Assembly: GCA_018829205.1 (NCBI GenBank)
Contig: JAHJUE010000007.1
Location: 177,979 to 241,978, forward strand
Length of the DNA: 64,000 bases
Source of the DNA: Bacteroidota bacterium
GTDB taxonomy: Bacteria > Bacteroidota > Ignavibacteria > Ignavibacteriales > Melioribacteraceae
Reading direction: 5' to 3'
Shown here: positions 27,222-35,729 of the stretch, one piece after another
How the letters are laid out: each line of letters begins with the position of its first letter
How positions within the stretch are numbered: the first letter of the stretch is position 1
Program-made: the position numbers and the translations under genes
The notes under the pieces: generated by a model
What the model was told of the DNA's origin: nothing
Databases searched by the model: none
What the model saw: only the letters and a program-made list of their open reading frames with translations

Positions 27222-28256
27222 ATGTTTAAAAGTTTTATAAAGATTTCTATGTTTTTTTTATTCATGTCAACCGTCTCGTTTTCGCAGACAGTGATAAGTA
27301 AATATGCAGGGGAATTTTTAACAATTGGTGTTGGCGGTCGGGCACTTGGTATGGGTGGCGCTCAAGTGGCTACAGTTAACGATGTAACTTCCGGATATTG
27401 GAATCCCGCCGGACTAGCTTTTATGGACTATCCTCAAATCGCATTAATGCATGAAGAACATTTTGGCGACCTTGTAAATTACAATTACGGCGCCGTTGCT
27501 ATTCCTTATGGCACCGATATGAGTTTCGGGTTAAGTGTAATAAGGTTGAGTGTCGACGGAATACCTGATACGCGCGAAGCCTTGGTTGACCGCGTTACAG
27601 GCGATGTTATTTATGATATCACAAATCCACGCGCATTAATTGACCCGTCAAGAATTATTGAATTCAGCAACACCGATTGGGCGTTTTATTTAACTTTTGC
27701 AAAAAGACAGAACGAAGATTTTTACTGGGGAACAAATGTTAAAATTTTAAAAAGAGACATAGCCGAATTTAGCGCGGTTGGAATTGGTTTTGATATTGGC
27801 GCGGTTTATATGATGACAGACAGATTACAATTAGGCGCAAATATTCAGGATGTTACAACAACACTGGTTGCTTGGAATACCGGAAGAAATGAATTAATTT
27901 CTCCAACGGCAAAAATAGGCGCTGCCTATCAAATTGATTTTTTCGCCGGTACTATTACGCCCGCGCTCGATCTCGATATGCGTTTTGAAAATAGAAGATT
28001 CGCTTCAAATTTTAATGTAGGCCCTGTCAGTTTCGATATGCATTTTGGATTTGAATATAACTTTAAAAATTTATTAGCCGTACGCGCTGGTTACAATGAC
28101 GTAAAACAGCTAACTGTTGGCGCCGGAATAAAACTTCCTAAACTAAACATAGATTATTCCTTTGCCAGATTTAACGATTCAGAATTTGACAGGCTTCCCG
28201 ATACTCACAGGATATCTCTTATGCTAACGTTAGAAGAACCTCAATTTATGCGTTAA
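27222..28256 (+). CDS. PorV/PorQ-like outer-membrane protein
   Basis: A 344-residue outer-membrane beta-barrel with signal peptide (core KISMFFLFMSTVSFSQ). It belongs to the PorV/PorQ (UPF0164) group: the mature start GEFLTIGVGGRALGMGGA, then DVTSGYWNPAGLA and the amphipathic strands to the C-terminal SFARFNDSEFDRLPDTHR and LMLTLEE. PorV is a shuttle component of type IX secretion, carrying cargo to the attachment complex; other members are cargo-independent. The two T9SS cargo genes lie 2-5 kb away, but not in the same operon. Which subgroup it belongs to is open. Confidence 0.82.
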   Translation: MFKSFIKISMFFLFMSTVSFSQTVISKYAGEFLTIGVGGRALGMGGAQVATVNDVTSGYWNPAGLAFMDYPQIALMHEEHFGDLVNYNYGAVAIPYGTDMSFGLSVIRLSVDGIPDTREALVDRVTGDVIYDITNPRALIDPSRIIEFSNTDWAFYLTFAKRQNEDFYWGTNVKILKRDIAEFSAVGIGFDIGAVYMMTDRLQLGANIQDVTTTLVAWNTGRNELISPTAKIGAAYQIDFFAGTITPALDLDMRFENRRFASNFNVGPVSFDMHFGFEYNFKNLLAVRAGYNDVKQLTVGAGIKLPKLNIDYSFARFNDSEFDRLPDTHRISLMLTLEEPQFMR

Positions 28257-28284
28257 TAAATTTGTGAATTATATTTTTAAAGAT

Positions 28285-28312
28285 ATATTGGGAGAATAAA
28301 TTCTCCCAATAT
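28285..28312 (+). terminator. Terminator of the PorV-like gene
   Basis: Perfect 12-bp stem ATATTGGGAGAA / TTCTCCCAATAT with a 4-nt loop TAAA, 29 nt after the stop, followed by an AT-rich stretch. Confidence 0.75.
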
Positions 28313-28325
28313 TATTTAAATAATT

Positions 28326-28892
28326 ATGAAAAGTAAAATTTCCAAAATTCTTTTCTCTTTTATCTCCTTTTTAATAATCTCTTCATGCTCGTCTATTAAA
28401 GAATCAGTTTATGATTCAAACTTTCCGCTTTCATCAGAAAGAGTAAAGTCAGTATCGGAAAACTTTTCAATAAAGGTTCCTTTTGGCTGGTACTCCACCG
28501 TTGATAACGAAAATAATTCTTTTGAACTTTGGATTAATAACAATGACAACTCTGCCGCAATTACTTTTATAAACATAAATACCGATGAAGAGCTTATGCA
28601 GAGTAAAAATATTAATGAACTTAAAACACTGCTGAATTATTCTAAAATTGTAAAGAAGGCAGAGCTTGGTGCTAATTATAAAGAACTGGAATATGAAGAA
28701 TATTTTGAATTAAACACAATACCTTGTGCTGCGCTTGTATTTATCAATAAAGAAAATAAAAAAGGAAGAATTATTGTATTTGAATTTAACGGGCATTACT
28801 ACGAATCAACAGCGACAATTTTGAATGAAGATAAAATTAATGAGAAGGATTTGTTTGTTATCCAAAATTCTATTTTAAAAACTATTTATTAA
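28326..28892 (+). CDS. Predicted lipoprotein, unknown function
   Basis: A 188-residue lipoprotein. The signal ends with ISSC (LIISSCSS), which is a good lipobox. The mature domain is mixed alpha/beta, with ENFSIKVPFGWYSTVDNENN near its start, a pattern seen in PsbP-like or DUF1795-like small periplasmic domains, and IVFEFNGHYYESTATI near the end. I do not recognise a firm family. It starts 14 nt after the terminator of the PorV-like gene, so it likely has its own promoter. Confidence 0.7.
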   Translation: MKSKISKILFSFISFLIISSCSSIKESVYDSNFPLSSERVKSVSENFSIKVPFGWYSTVDNENNSFELWINNNDNSAAITFININTDEELMQSKNINELKTLLNYSKIVKKAELGANYKELEYEEYFELNTIPCAALVFINKENKKGRIIVFEFNGHYYESTATILNEDKINEKDLFVIQNSILKTIY

Positions 28893-28924
28893 TTTGAATG
28901 ATACACTTTGTATGATGTACACAT

Positions 28925-28970
28925 ATCAAATCATAAAAAATCATAATCATCATAAAAATCAGCGTCTGCC
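28925..28970. repeat. Degenerate half-copy of the ATCATAAAAATCAGCG repeat
   Basis: The text AATCATAAAAAATCATAATC then ATCATAAAAATCAGCGTCTG is related to the right half of the element at 35643-35708 (ATCATAAAAATCATGATAAT then CAGCGTTC). It is non-coding and lies between convergent genes. Confidence 0.5.
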
Positions 28971-28984
28971 GGTATAGGCATTTT

Positions 28985-29338
28985 CTATTTTTTGCGAAGC
29001 TCTTCTTTTAATTTTTTTGTCAAAGATTCTACCACCAAGGTATATGAATCATCAATCCAACCGTAAATAAGTTTAGGATTAATTATCCCGTTAACTTCAA
29101 TTGTGTTCCAGTGTTTTTTGTCCATATGGTATCCCGGATGCATACAATTATAATGTTCCCTTAATTCAACCGCTTTTTCCGGTTCACATTTTAAGTTTAA
29201 ATTCAGCGGCGGAGTAAGATTTGTTAAACAGAACATTTTTCCCATTACTTTAAAAACAAGCGTTTCTTCGTCAAAAGGGAAACCTTCGGTTACGCCTTTT
29301 TTCTTTAAACAATAATCCCTGATATTATCTATATCCAT
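28985..29338 (-). CDS. MmcQ/YjbR family protein
   Basis: A 117-residue cytoplasmic protein of the MmcQ/YjbR (CyaY-like fold) group. Typical strings are IRDYCLKKKGVTEGFPFDEE, VFKVMGKMFCLTNL, LKCEPEKAVELREHY and GYHMDKKHWNTIEV. The family is described as DNA-binding, although its role is not clear. It is monocistronic and divergent from the tail-specific protease gene. Confidence 0.88.
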   Translation of the reverse strand: MDIDNIRDYCLKKKGVTEGFPFDEETLVFKVMGKMFCLTNLTPPLNLNLKCEPEKAVELREHYNCMHPGYHMDKKHWNTIEVNGIINPKLIYGWIDDSYTLVVESLTKKLKEELRKK

Positions 29339-29401
29339 ATATTATCCCGTATAAATTTTTACCCTAACTTTTAAATCCTTTACCCGTCTGAAATTATTGA
29401 A

Positions 29402-29430
29402 TTGACATCCTCATTAATTTATTTTAGAAT
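29402..29430 (+). promoter_or_regulatory. Sigma-70-type promoter of the tail-specific protease
   Basis: TTGACA (29402-29407), 17-nt spacer and TAGAAT (29425-29430), a near-consensus arrangement. The predicted start of transcription is about 29437, only 16 nt before the ATG at 29453, which itself has the ribosome site AAGGAAAG. Confidence 0.6.
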
Positions 29431-29452
29431 CAAATTGTAAATAAGGAAAGAT

Positions 29453-31594
29453 ATGATATATTCTGAAACTTATTATTCCACTAATTGTATCACGAGACAA
29501 TATAAAGAATTCGGGAAATTTATGAAAAAGTTATTATTACTTATTTTGTTCGTTTCAATGGCAGCCAGCTGCAATGCGCAGAGCGCTGAAGAAATTGCCG
29601 AACAAAACGGGATTATAGATACAAATTCAATTTTGCATCCTCAAAGCATTCAGCCTAAAGAAACACAAATTATTACACGTATTCTTTCAAATTATCATTA
29701 TGAAAAACCTGGAATTAATGATTCCGTTTCAGCCGTTACTTTTAATAATTATATAGATAATCTTGATCATAATAAATTATATTTCTTAAAAGAGGATATA
29801 GATAGATTTGAAAAATATCGCTTCCTTTTTGATGATGATTTAATTAACGGTAATCTTGAACCTGCTTTTGATGTATTTAATACTTATAAAAAAAGACTAA
29901 ATGAAAGAATGAAATTTATAATTGAACGTTTGAATCATAAATTTAATTATGACTTTGAAGAAACCTACGATACTGAAAGAAAAAATTCAGATTGGGCTGA
30001 AAATGAAAAAGATTTGAATGAAGTCTGGCGGAAAAAACTAAAACATGAAGCCCTTTCTTCCCTTCTTAATAATAAGGACTGGGAAAAAACAAGCGAACAA
30101 TTATCGAACCGATATAAAAATTTTCATAAAATCATTCTGCAGTATAAAGCCGAAGATGTTTATCAACTATTTTTAAACTCTTTTGCCGATGCTCTCGATC
30201 CTCATACAAATTATTTTTCACCCAAAACGGCTGAAAATTTTAAAATTAATATGAGTCTTTCACTTGAAGGAATAGGCGCTACATTAATGAATGAAAACGA
30301 CTACACTAAAATTGTACGCATAATTCCCGGAGGACCGGCAGACGGAAGCAAAAAGCTTTTTGAAAATGACAGAATTGTTGGAGTTGCTCAAGGAGAGGAA
30401 GAAGAAATGGTTGATGTTATAGGTTGGCGCGTTGATGATGTAGTTCAGCTTATAAGAGGGAAAAAAGGGACAAAGGTTAGACTTCAAATATTAAGAGCCG
30501 ATGATACCCATGATATGCCGACAGACGAAATTATTATAGTGCGCGATAAAATTAAACTTGAAGAACAAGCGGCCAAGAAAAAAGTATTTTCCATTGATGA
30601 AGACGGCGCTAATTTTAAACTTGGCGTTATTGAACTTCCTACTTTCTACAACGACTTTGAAGCACGCAGTAAAGGTGATGAAGATTTTAAAAGTACAACA
30701 CGCGATGTTAAAAGAATTATCGGCGAACTTAAAGAAGAAAAGGTTGACGGAATAATTATTGATTTAAGAGACAACGGAGGAGGATCACTGCAGGAGGCTA
30801 TTGAGTTAACAGGATTGTTTATAAAAGACGGACCTGTTGTTCAAGTTAGAAATTCCAACGGACTTGTAGAAATTGGAGATGACCCAGATCCCGGAATTTT
30901 TTATGACGGACCGCTCGCGGTTATGGTAAACAGAAACAGCGCCTCAGCTTCCGAAATATTCTCTGGCGCAATTCAGGATTACGGAAGAGGCGTTGTAATT
31001 GGAGAAAGAACATACGGCAAAGGTACAGTCCAGAACTTAATTAACCTTAGTCAGTTTATTCCTGCCAACGATACTAAACTCGGGCAGTTAAAATTAACTA
31101 TCGCAAAATATTACAGGATAACTGGAAGCAGTACTCAAAGACTTGGAATTATTCCGGATATTTTATACCCTACTCCTATTGACGCAAATGAGTATGGTGA
31201 AAGCTCAAGAGCAAGCGCGTTAAAATGGGATAGAATCAACAGCGCACAATTTAAGAGGTTTAATGATTTTTCAAATATTATTCCTGAAATGATGAAGAAA
31301 CATGCACAAAGAATTAGAAGAAATCCCGAATTTCATTTTTTAATTGAAGAGATTGAAGAATTCAAGGAAAATAAGAATAAAACCATATACTCATTAAATT
31401 TTAATACCCGAAAAGCAGAAAAAGAAGAAGAAGAAGAAAAGAGAAAGAAACGCGAAGAACTGCGTCAGCAGAGAATTGATTTAAAAGTTGTTGATAAAAA
31501 CGAAGTTAATACTCCTGAAATTAAACTCGATGACCCTTTGCTTGAAGAAGGCGGACGTATTCTTGCAGATTTGATTTTAATGTCAGTAGGTTAG
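29453..31594 (+). CDS. prc: Carboxy-terminal (tail-specific) protease, S41 family
   Basis: A 713-residue periplasmic processing protease. It has an N-terminal helical region, a PDZ domain (about residues 270-370, LSLEGIGATLMNENDYTKI) and the S41 catalytic domain with Ser in NRNSASASEIFSGAIQDYGR and Lys in VVIGERTYGKGTVQN. A C-terminal DUF3340-like region rich in Lys/Glu follows. E. coli Prc is similar in size. A lipoprotein signal follows an internal Met (MKKLLLLILFVSMAASC, start at 29522), so either this Met or the upstream ATG with the good ribosome site is used. I list the longer form. The enzyme trims lipoproteins and other envelope proteins at the C-terminus. Confidence 0.9.
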   Translation: MIYSETYYSTNCITRQYKEFGKFMKKLLLLILFVSMAASCNAQSAEEIAEQNGIIDTNSILHPQSIQPKETQIITRILSNYHYEKPGINDSVSAVTFNNYIDNLDHNKLYFLKEDIDRFEKYRFLFDDDLINGNLEPAFDVFNTYKKRLNERMKFIIERLNHKFNYDFEETYDTERKNSDWAENEKDLNEVWRKKLKHEALSSLLNNKDWEKTSEQLSNRYKNFHKIILQYKAEDVYQLFLNSFADALDPHTNYFSPKTAENFKINMSLSLEGIGATLMNENDYTKIVRIIPGGPADGSKKLFENDRIVGVAQGEEEEMVDVIGWRVDDVVQLIRGKKGTKVRLQILRADDTHDMPTDEIIIVRDKIKLEEQAAKKKVFSIDEDGANFKLGVIELPTFYNDFEARSKGDEDFKSTTRDVKRIIGELKEEKVDGIIIDLRDNGGGSLQEAIELTGLFIKDGPVVQVRNSNGLVEIGDDPDPGIFYDGPLAVMVNRNSASASEIFSGAIQDYGRGVVIGERTYGKGTVQNLINLSQFIPANDTKLGQLKLTIAKYYRITGSSTQRLGIIPDILYPTPIDANEYGESSRASALKWDRINSAQFKRFNDFSNIIPEMMKKHAQRIRRNPEFHFLIEEIEEFKENKNKTIYSLNFNTRKAEKEEEEEKRKKREELRQQRIDLKVVDKNEVNTPEIKLDDPLLEEGGRILADLILMSVG

Positions 31595-31598
31595 TGAA

Positions 31599-31650
31599 AA
31601 TTTTCGAAATACTAATTTGTTGCGTATTTGAAAATTAGTATTTCGAAATT
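31599..31650. terminator. Bidirectional terminator between convergent genes
   Basis: Long stem: AATTTTCGAAATACTAATTT (31599-31618) pairs with AAATTAGTATTTCGAAATT (31632-31650), one bulged T, 13-nt loop. The right side is followed by ATTTTTTTA, good for the plus-strand protease. The right arm overlaps the stop of the minus-strand gene at 31649. Confidence 0.8.
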
Positions 31651-32413
31651 ATTTTTTTACTTCTATTACGTCAATATTTTTTAATTCAATATCAGATACT
31701 TTTTTTAATTTCCCGGCAGAGTAATACTGGTCATAATTTTCTATTTCATCACCTATTTCATCCGAAGTAAAATTTTCCCAATCATAAAAAACAAATCCGT
31801 TGACATTATGTTGTTTTTTTACCGATCTGAATCTTGAACTGCCTCCGTTGGTATGGTAATAATAGGCGAAGTAATCCATCGACTTAGTATCTTTCTCGAA
31901 CCAGTAAATGAACCAATCCTGATAATCGTCACCGCCCCCTTTATCATCAAAAGTAACCTTAATCTTATAATAATCTTTTCCTTTGATTACCGATTCGCCC
32001 GCAAATACTTTATTTACGGAGGTGTCATTCAATTTATAAGGAAGCATATTAAAATAAACAACCTGATTAATTGAACTTCTTATTTTTTCTTTCTGCGCTT
32101 CTTCTAGTAAAATTTCAAGTCCGTTTAATTCTTTATATGTCGAATCGTTTGTCATGCCTTCTCTAATTATTCCTTGTGTTGTATCAAGAAATATCTTTTC
32201 ATAAATAAATCGTCCGTTATTATGAAATACTTTAAAATGAACGCCGCGAAAATCAAATTCAATATCGTTGTTTTTAAAGGCGTTCCACCCTGAACTTTTT
32301 ATTGCCTCATTTACTATTTCGTCCGGATTGGGGCTAGCACAATAAGTAATAAAAAGAGAAACTGTTATTAGCGCAAGTCTAGTGAATTTATTCAGCATTA
32401 ATTTATTTCCCAA
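31649..32413 (-). CDS. Lipoprotein resembling DUF6503
   Basis: A 254-residue lipoprotein; the signal ends FITYC at about Cys25. The mature protein starts EIVNEAIKSSGWNAFKNNDI and continues with FDFRGVHFKVFHNNGRFIYE, YFNMLPYKLNDTSVNKVF and a W-rich C-terminal part, FVFYDWENFTSD. This arrangement recalls DUF6503, a beta-rich exported family of Bacteroidota related to the LolA/LolB shape. Function unknown. It is convergent with the protease gene and has no operon partner. Confidence 0.65.
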   Translation of the reverse strand: MGNKLMLNKFTRLALITVSLFITYCASPNPDEIVNEAIKSSGWNAFKNNDIEFDFRGVHFKVFHNNGRFIYEKIFLDTTQGIIREGMTNDSTYKELNGLEILLEEAQKEKIRSSINQVVYFNMLPYKLNDTSVNKVFAGESVIKGKDYYKIKVTFDDKGGGDDYQDWFIYWFEKDTKSMDYFAYYYHTNGGSSRFRSVKKQHNVNGFVFYDWENFTSDEIGDEIENYDQYYSAGKLKKVSDIELKNIDVIEVKK

Positions 32414-32482
32414 AATAACGTTTACGGTTTTTTCCGATTGTGAAACTAACTATTTTTATGATGAAAATAAAACAGATAAATT

Positions 32483-32950
32483 ATGGCAAAAACAAATGCT
32501 GTCCGGATTCTGGAAGCAAATAAAATTCCGCATCAAATTTATGAATATGTAGTTAACGAAGATGAACTTGACGCAGTAACGGTTGCCGATAAAATAAACG
32601 CCGAGCATGAACAGGTATTTAAAACATTATTAGCTAGGAATGAATCAAATCAGTTTTTTGTTTTTTGTATTCCCGGTAATTTTGAATTGGACTTAAAAAA
32701 GGCTGCAAAGACTAGCGGCAGCAAAAAAATTGAAATGATTAAAGTAAAAGAAATTTTTCCGCTTACAGGTTATATACGCGGCGGATGTTCACCTATCGGT
32801 ATGAAAAAATTATTCCCGACTTATATTGATGAAACAGCTCAGCTTTTCGAAAATATTTTTATTAGCGCGGGTGCAAGGGGTCAACAAATTAAAATTTCCC
32901 CTAACGACTTAGTTAAAATTATTGACGCCAGTTTTTTTGATTTAATTTAA
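32483..32950 (+). CDS. ybaK: Cys-tRNA(Pro)/Cys-tRNA(Cys) deacylase YbaK
   Basis: A 155-residue cytosolic trans-editing enzyme that hydrolyses Cys-tRNA(Pro) made by ProRS by mistake. The family strings are present: TNAVRILEANKIPHQIYEYV, the catalytic-site Lys in EQVFKTLLARN, and GYIRGGCSPIGMKKLFPTYI. Length matches E. coli YbaK. The ProRS gene lies 3.4 kb away in the same window and itself has an editing insert, so both cis and trans editing are encoded here. It is monocistronic, followed by a 217-bp gap. Confidence 0.93.
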   Translation: MAKTNAVRILEANKIPHQIYEYVVNEDELDAVTVADKINAEHEQVFKTLLARNESNQFFVFCIPGNFELDLKKAAKTSGSKKIEMIKVKEIFPLTGYIRGGCSPIGMKKLFPTYIDETAQLFENIFISAGARGQQIKISPNDLVKIIDASFFDLI

Positions 32951-33131
32951 AATTTTTTATAATTAGAAAACCATACAGTTTTAAGAGATGGGTATTAAAT
33001 TAATTAAAGATTCCAGATTATTATTAAGTTATTAGTTTATAATGACTTCCGGGAATAAATCAAATGCTTTTTTCTTAGAGTGATTCGAAATTTTATGAAG
33101 GTAATTATTTTATTTTGATTTAAAAATTGTC

Positions 33132-33139
33132 TATATTTG
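33132..33139 (+). promoter_or_regulatory. Bacteroidota-type -7 element (TATATTTG)
   Basis: Exact match to TAnnTTTG, the -7 hexamer region of Bacteroidota sigma factors, 29 nt before the ATG of the DUF4295-type gene. TTTTG lies upstream at about 33114, closer than the usual spacing. Confidence 0.45.
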
Positions 33140-33167
33140 TTGGCTAAAATTAAGGAGATTCTCAAAG

Positions 33168-33335
33168 ATGGCTAAAAAACAAACGTTCGCCGAAAAAGCG
33201 AAAAAACAAGGCGGCAAAGGCGGTTTAGTTACCGTAAAGTTTATAAAATCGGTTAAATCAGACAAAGGTTCTTATAAATTTCAAGAAAACCTAGTAAAAT
33301 TAGAAGACGTAAACAGCGTTACTAATTTAAAATAA
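33168..33335 (+). CDS. Small basic DUF4295-like protein (probable ribosomal protein)
   Basis: A 55-residue basic protein not found by length-limited gene finders. It reads MAKKQTFAEKAKKQGG, then VKFIKSVKSDKGSYKFQEN and ends VTNLK. The VKSxKGxYxFxE core and size match the DUF4295 family of Bacteroidota. To my recollection, a Flavobacterium ribosome structure placed a protein of this type in the large subunit as bL38; I am not certain of that assignment. A strong ribosome site AAGGAG (33152-33157) precedes the ATG by 10 nt. In other genomes it often follows rpmG; here it stands alone, followed by a terminator. Confidence 0.75.
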   Translation: MAKKQTFAEKAKKQGGKGGLVTVKFIKSVKSDKGSYKFQENLVKLEDVNSVTNLK

Positions 33336-33378
33336 AAATTTTACAAATCTGCCGTTTCCAAGCATTTTAAAATTGACA

Positions 33379-33409
33379 TGCCAAAGTAATTTTTTATATT
33401 ACTTTGGCA
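33379..33409 (+). terminator. Stem-loop terminator after the DUF4295-like gene
   Basis: Perfect 12-bp stem TGCCAAAGTAAT / ATTACTTTGGCA with a 7-nt loop, 43 nt past the stop. Confidence 0.75.
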
Positions 33410-33579
33410 GGCAGTTTATCTAATAAGTTTTATCTAATATCTGCTTTTACAGCATTTCGATTACGCCGGGACATATTAAGTAAGATACGATAGTTATTAT
33501 TTGTTAATTGCTGATCGCATCCCATAATTTTAACGGGATAGCATTTGCCTTTTATTTTACCTTTAAAAAGGAGGCGCCA

Positions 33580-34959
33580 ATGTATACACAAAAAAAATTA
33601 AAATTTTACAGTTTGCGTAATATAGATCAAATCCCACAATTACAAAAACTAAGTGAAGAGGAACGATTTGCAATGAAGGTCGTTGCAAATGTTTTGCCTT
33701 TCAGAACAAATAATTATGTAATAGAAGAATTAATAAATTGGGATAATATTCCGGATGACCCAATGTATCAACTGACCTTCATGCAGAAAGATATGCTGCT
33801 ACCGAGGCATTTTAATAAAATGGCAGATATTCTTAAAAATAATTCTTCGCCCGAAATAATTAAGAGAACGGCAAATAAAATACGGTACGAATTAAATCCG
33901 CATCCGGCCGGTCAATTAACCGCGAATGTACCCTTAATGGACGACGAACCTGTGAGAGGAGTTCAGCATAAATACAGGGAAACATGCCTTATTTTTCCTT
34001 CAGCAGGACAAACATGTCACGCATACTGCACATTCTGTTTTAGGTGGGCTCAATTTGTTGGAATGAACGATTTAAAGTTTGCCACCGATGAATCAAACCA
34101 GTTTCAGAAATATTTAAAAGAACATAAAGAAGTAACAGACATCTTAATTACGGGCGGCGACCCGATGGTAATGTCGCTGCAGAAACTAAAATTATATATA
34201 GAGCCATTACTTGAGCCTGAGTTTGATCATATTAAAAATATTAGAATCGGTACAAAATCACTTGCCTATTGGCCATATAAATACGTAACAGATAAAGATG
34301 CCGACGGGGTTTTAAAATTGTTTGAAAAAATAATTAGTTCCGGCAAACATTTGGCAATTATGGCTCATTATAATCATTGGATTGAACTTTCAACTGATAT
34401 AGCCAAAGAAGCTGTAAAAAGAGTAAGAGATACCGGCGCGGAAATACGTTCGCAGTCGCCGCTTGTAAAAAATGTTAACGACAGCTCCGACGTTTGGGCG
34501 CAAATGTGGCGTACGCAGGTAAATATGGGTATAATACCATATTACTTTTTTGTTGAAAGAAACACCGGTTCAAAACATTATTTTGCCACCCCTCTTGCCG
34601 AAGCGCTCGAAATTTATAGAAATGCATATATACAAGTCTCCGGTTTAAATAGAACTGTGCGCGGCCCTTCAATGTCGGCGGCCCCCGGAAAGGTTGCTAT
34701 TGAAGGTATCGCAGAAATAAACGGCGAAAAAGTTTTCGTTTTAAACTTTTTGCAGGGACGCAATGCGGACTGGGTAAAAAGACCTTTCTTCGCAAAGTAT
34801 GATACAAAAGCTATTTGGTTAAATGAATTGGAGCCTGCATTCGGTGAAGAAAGATTTTTCTTTGAGGATGAACTTGAAGAATTATTTTATAATAATAGTC
34901 TGTTAAAAAATCCCATTAAAAAAGAAGAAGAAGAACTTCAGGAATACGGGGCAGCGTAA
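33580..34959 (+). CDS. KamA-family radical SAM aminomutase (lysine 2,3-aminomutase-like)
   Basis: A 459-residue radical SAM, PLP-type enzyme of the lysine 2,3-aminomutase family. The cluster motif CX3CX2C is at Cys146, Cys150 and Cys153 (GQTCHAYCTFCFRWAQF). The SAM motif ILITGGDPMVMSL and the family's RIGTKSLAYWPYKYV follow. The usual PGGGGK PLP-lysine motif is not seen; the nearest candidate is GPSMSAAPGKVAIEG, whose Lys may take its place. The start is the ATG at 33580, which has a strong AAAGGAGG ribosome site; the frame is open 24 codons upstream but without one. Substrate could be lysine, glutamate or another amino acid. Confidence 0.82.
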   Translation: MYTQKKLKFYSLRNIDQIPQLQKLSEEERFAMKVVANVLPFRTNNYVIEELINWDNIPDDPMYQLTFMQKDMLLPRHFNKMADILKNNSSPEIIKRTANKIRYELNPHPAGQLTANVPLMDDEPVRGVQHKYRETCLIFPSAGQTCHAYCTFCFRWAQFVGMNDLKFATDESNQFQKYLKEHKEVTDILITGGDPMVMSLQKLKLYIEPLLEPEFDHIKNIRIGTKSLAYWPYKYVTDKDADGVLKLFEKIISSGKHLAIMAHYNHWIELSTDIAKEAVKRVRDTGAEIRSQSPLVKNVNDSSDVWAQMWRTQVNMGIIPYYFFVERNTGSKHYFATPLAEALEIYRNAYIQVSGLNRTVRGPSMSAAPGKVAIEGIAEINGEKVFVLNFLQGRNADWVKRPFFAKYDTKAIWLNELEPAFGEERFFFEDELEELFYNNSLLKNPIKKEEEELQEYGAA

Positions 34960-34965
34960 ATGAAG

Positions 34966-35002
34966 AAATTGCAGCACAAATAAGTTATTTGTGCTGCAAT
35001 TT
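34966..35002. terminator. Bidirectional terminator between aminomutase and Nfu genes
   Basis: Perfect 17-bp stem AAATTGCAGCACAAATA / TATTTGTGCTGCAATTT with a 3-nt loop, followed on the plus strand by TAATTTTA and positioned between two convergent genes. Confidence 0.9.
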
Positions 35003-35007
35003 TAATT

Positions 35008-35550
35008 TTAAGCAGAAACAACTTCAATTGAAGGATTAACTTCGCGTTTCAATAAATTCTCAATTGCAACAAGTGTTCCGCGAATTGAGCTGGGGCAGCT
35101 TCCGCATGCGCCTTGATACCTTATACTTAACGTGAACCCGTTCAACTCAACAAGTTCAAGTCCGCCGCCGTCACCGGCAAGCGCAGGGCGCACCCTCTGA
35201 TCTAAAACTTGATTTATCTGTTTTAACAATTCCGTCTCTTCAATTGTCGCGCCTTCAATCTCTTGTTCGGGCGGAACTGTTTTTATATCAAATCCTTTAA
35301 TAAATTCAACAAAACCTTTTTGAATAACTCCCCATCCTGTTTCTGGTTTCTTTTCAATAGTAATGAACCTATCCATATAAAAAACGGAAACAACACCTTC
35401 TATTTCAAAAACACCCTTTGCAAGAGGATCATCTTCGGCCGATTCTTTCGTCGGGAAATTCCTCGTCTCTTTTGTTAAGAGTTTTTCACTCATTACAAAC
35501 TTTAACGCCTGCGGATTAGGGGTTAAATCAACATCCTGTACTATTAACAT
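35008..35550 (-). CDS. Nfu-type iron-sulfur cluster carrier (Nfu_N plus NifU C-domain)
   Basis: A 180-residue Fe-S scaffold or carrier protein. The N-terminal Nfu_N domain (about 1-88, starting VQDVDLTPNPQALKFVMSE) is joined to a NifU-like C-terminal domain (about 105-180) with RPALAGDGGGLELVE and the cluster-binding CGSC (Cys149 and Cys152). It hands [4Fe-4S] clusters to target enzymes, of which the window has several (two radical SAM enzymes and the RlmD-type methyltransferase). A SufE gene is at 59 kb. It is monocistronic with a shared terminator. Confidence 0.92.
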   Translation of the reverse strand: MLIVQDVDLTPNPQALKFVMSEKLLTKETRNFPTKESAEDDPLAKGVFEIEGVVSVFYMDRFITIEKKPETGWGVIQKGFVEFIKGFDIKTVPPEQEIEGATIEETELLKQINQVLDQRVRPALAGDGGGLELVELNGFTLSIRYQGACGSCPSSIRGTLVAIENLLKREVNPSIEVVSA

Positions 35551-35642
35551 ATTCTCCTCCGTTCAATTTTATATATAAAACCGAACTTTCTAATTTTAGT
35601 TCCAATTTAGCAATAATTGAGGAAAAAATAAATTTATTAATG

Positions 35643-35708
35643 GAACGCAGATTTATTATGATTTATTATGATTTATTAAGATCATAAAAATCATGATAAT
35701 CAGCGTTC
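35643..35708. repeat. 66-bp intergenic inverted-repeat element
   Basis: The ends are near-inverted: GAACGCAGAT (35643-35652) and ATCAGCGTTC (35699-35708), one mismatch. The middle is built of ATTTATTATG and ATCATAAAAATC units which also pair. A related half-copy is at 28925-28970. It fills much of the gap between nfu and rsmI and has no coding frame. Confidence 0.6.
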
Positions 35709-35729
35709 TATTCCGTAAGTGTAATAAAA

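Noticed and set aside
33336..33579. A lysine riboswitch ahead of the KamA-type gene
   Set aside because: After the terminator at 33379-33409 only about 170 nt remain, with one short hairpin (ATCCC/GGGAT); the five-helix lysine aptamer is not recognisable.
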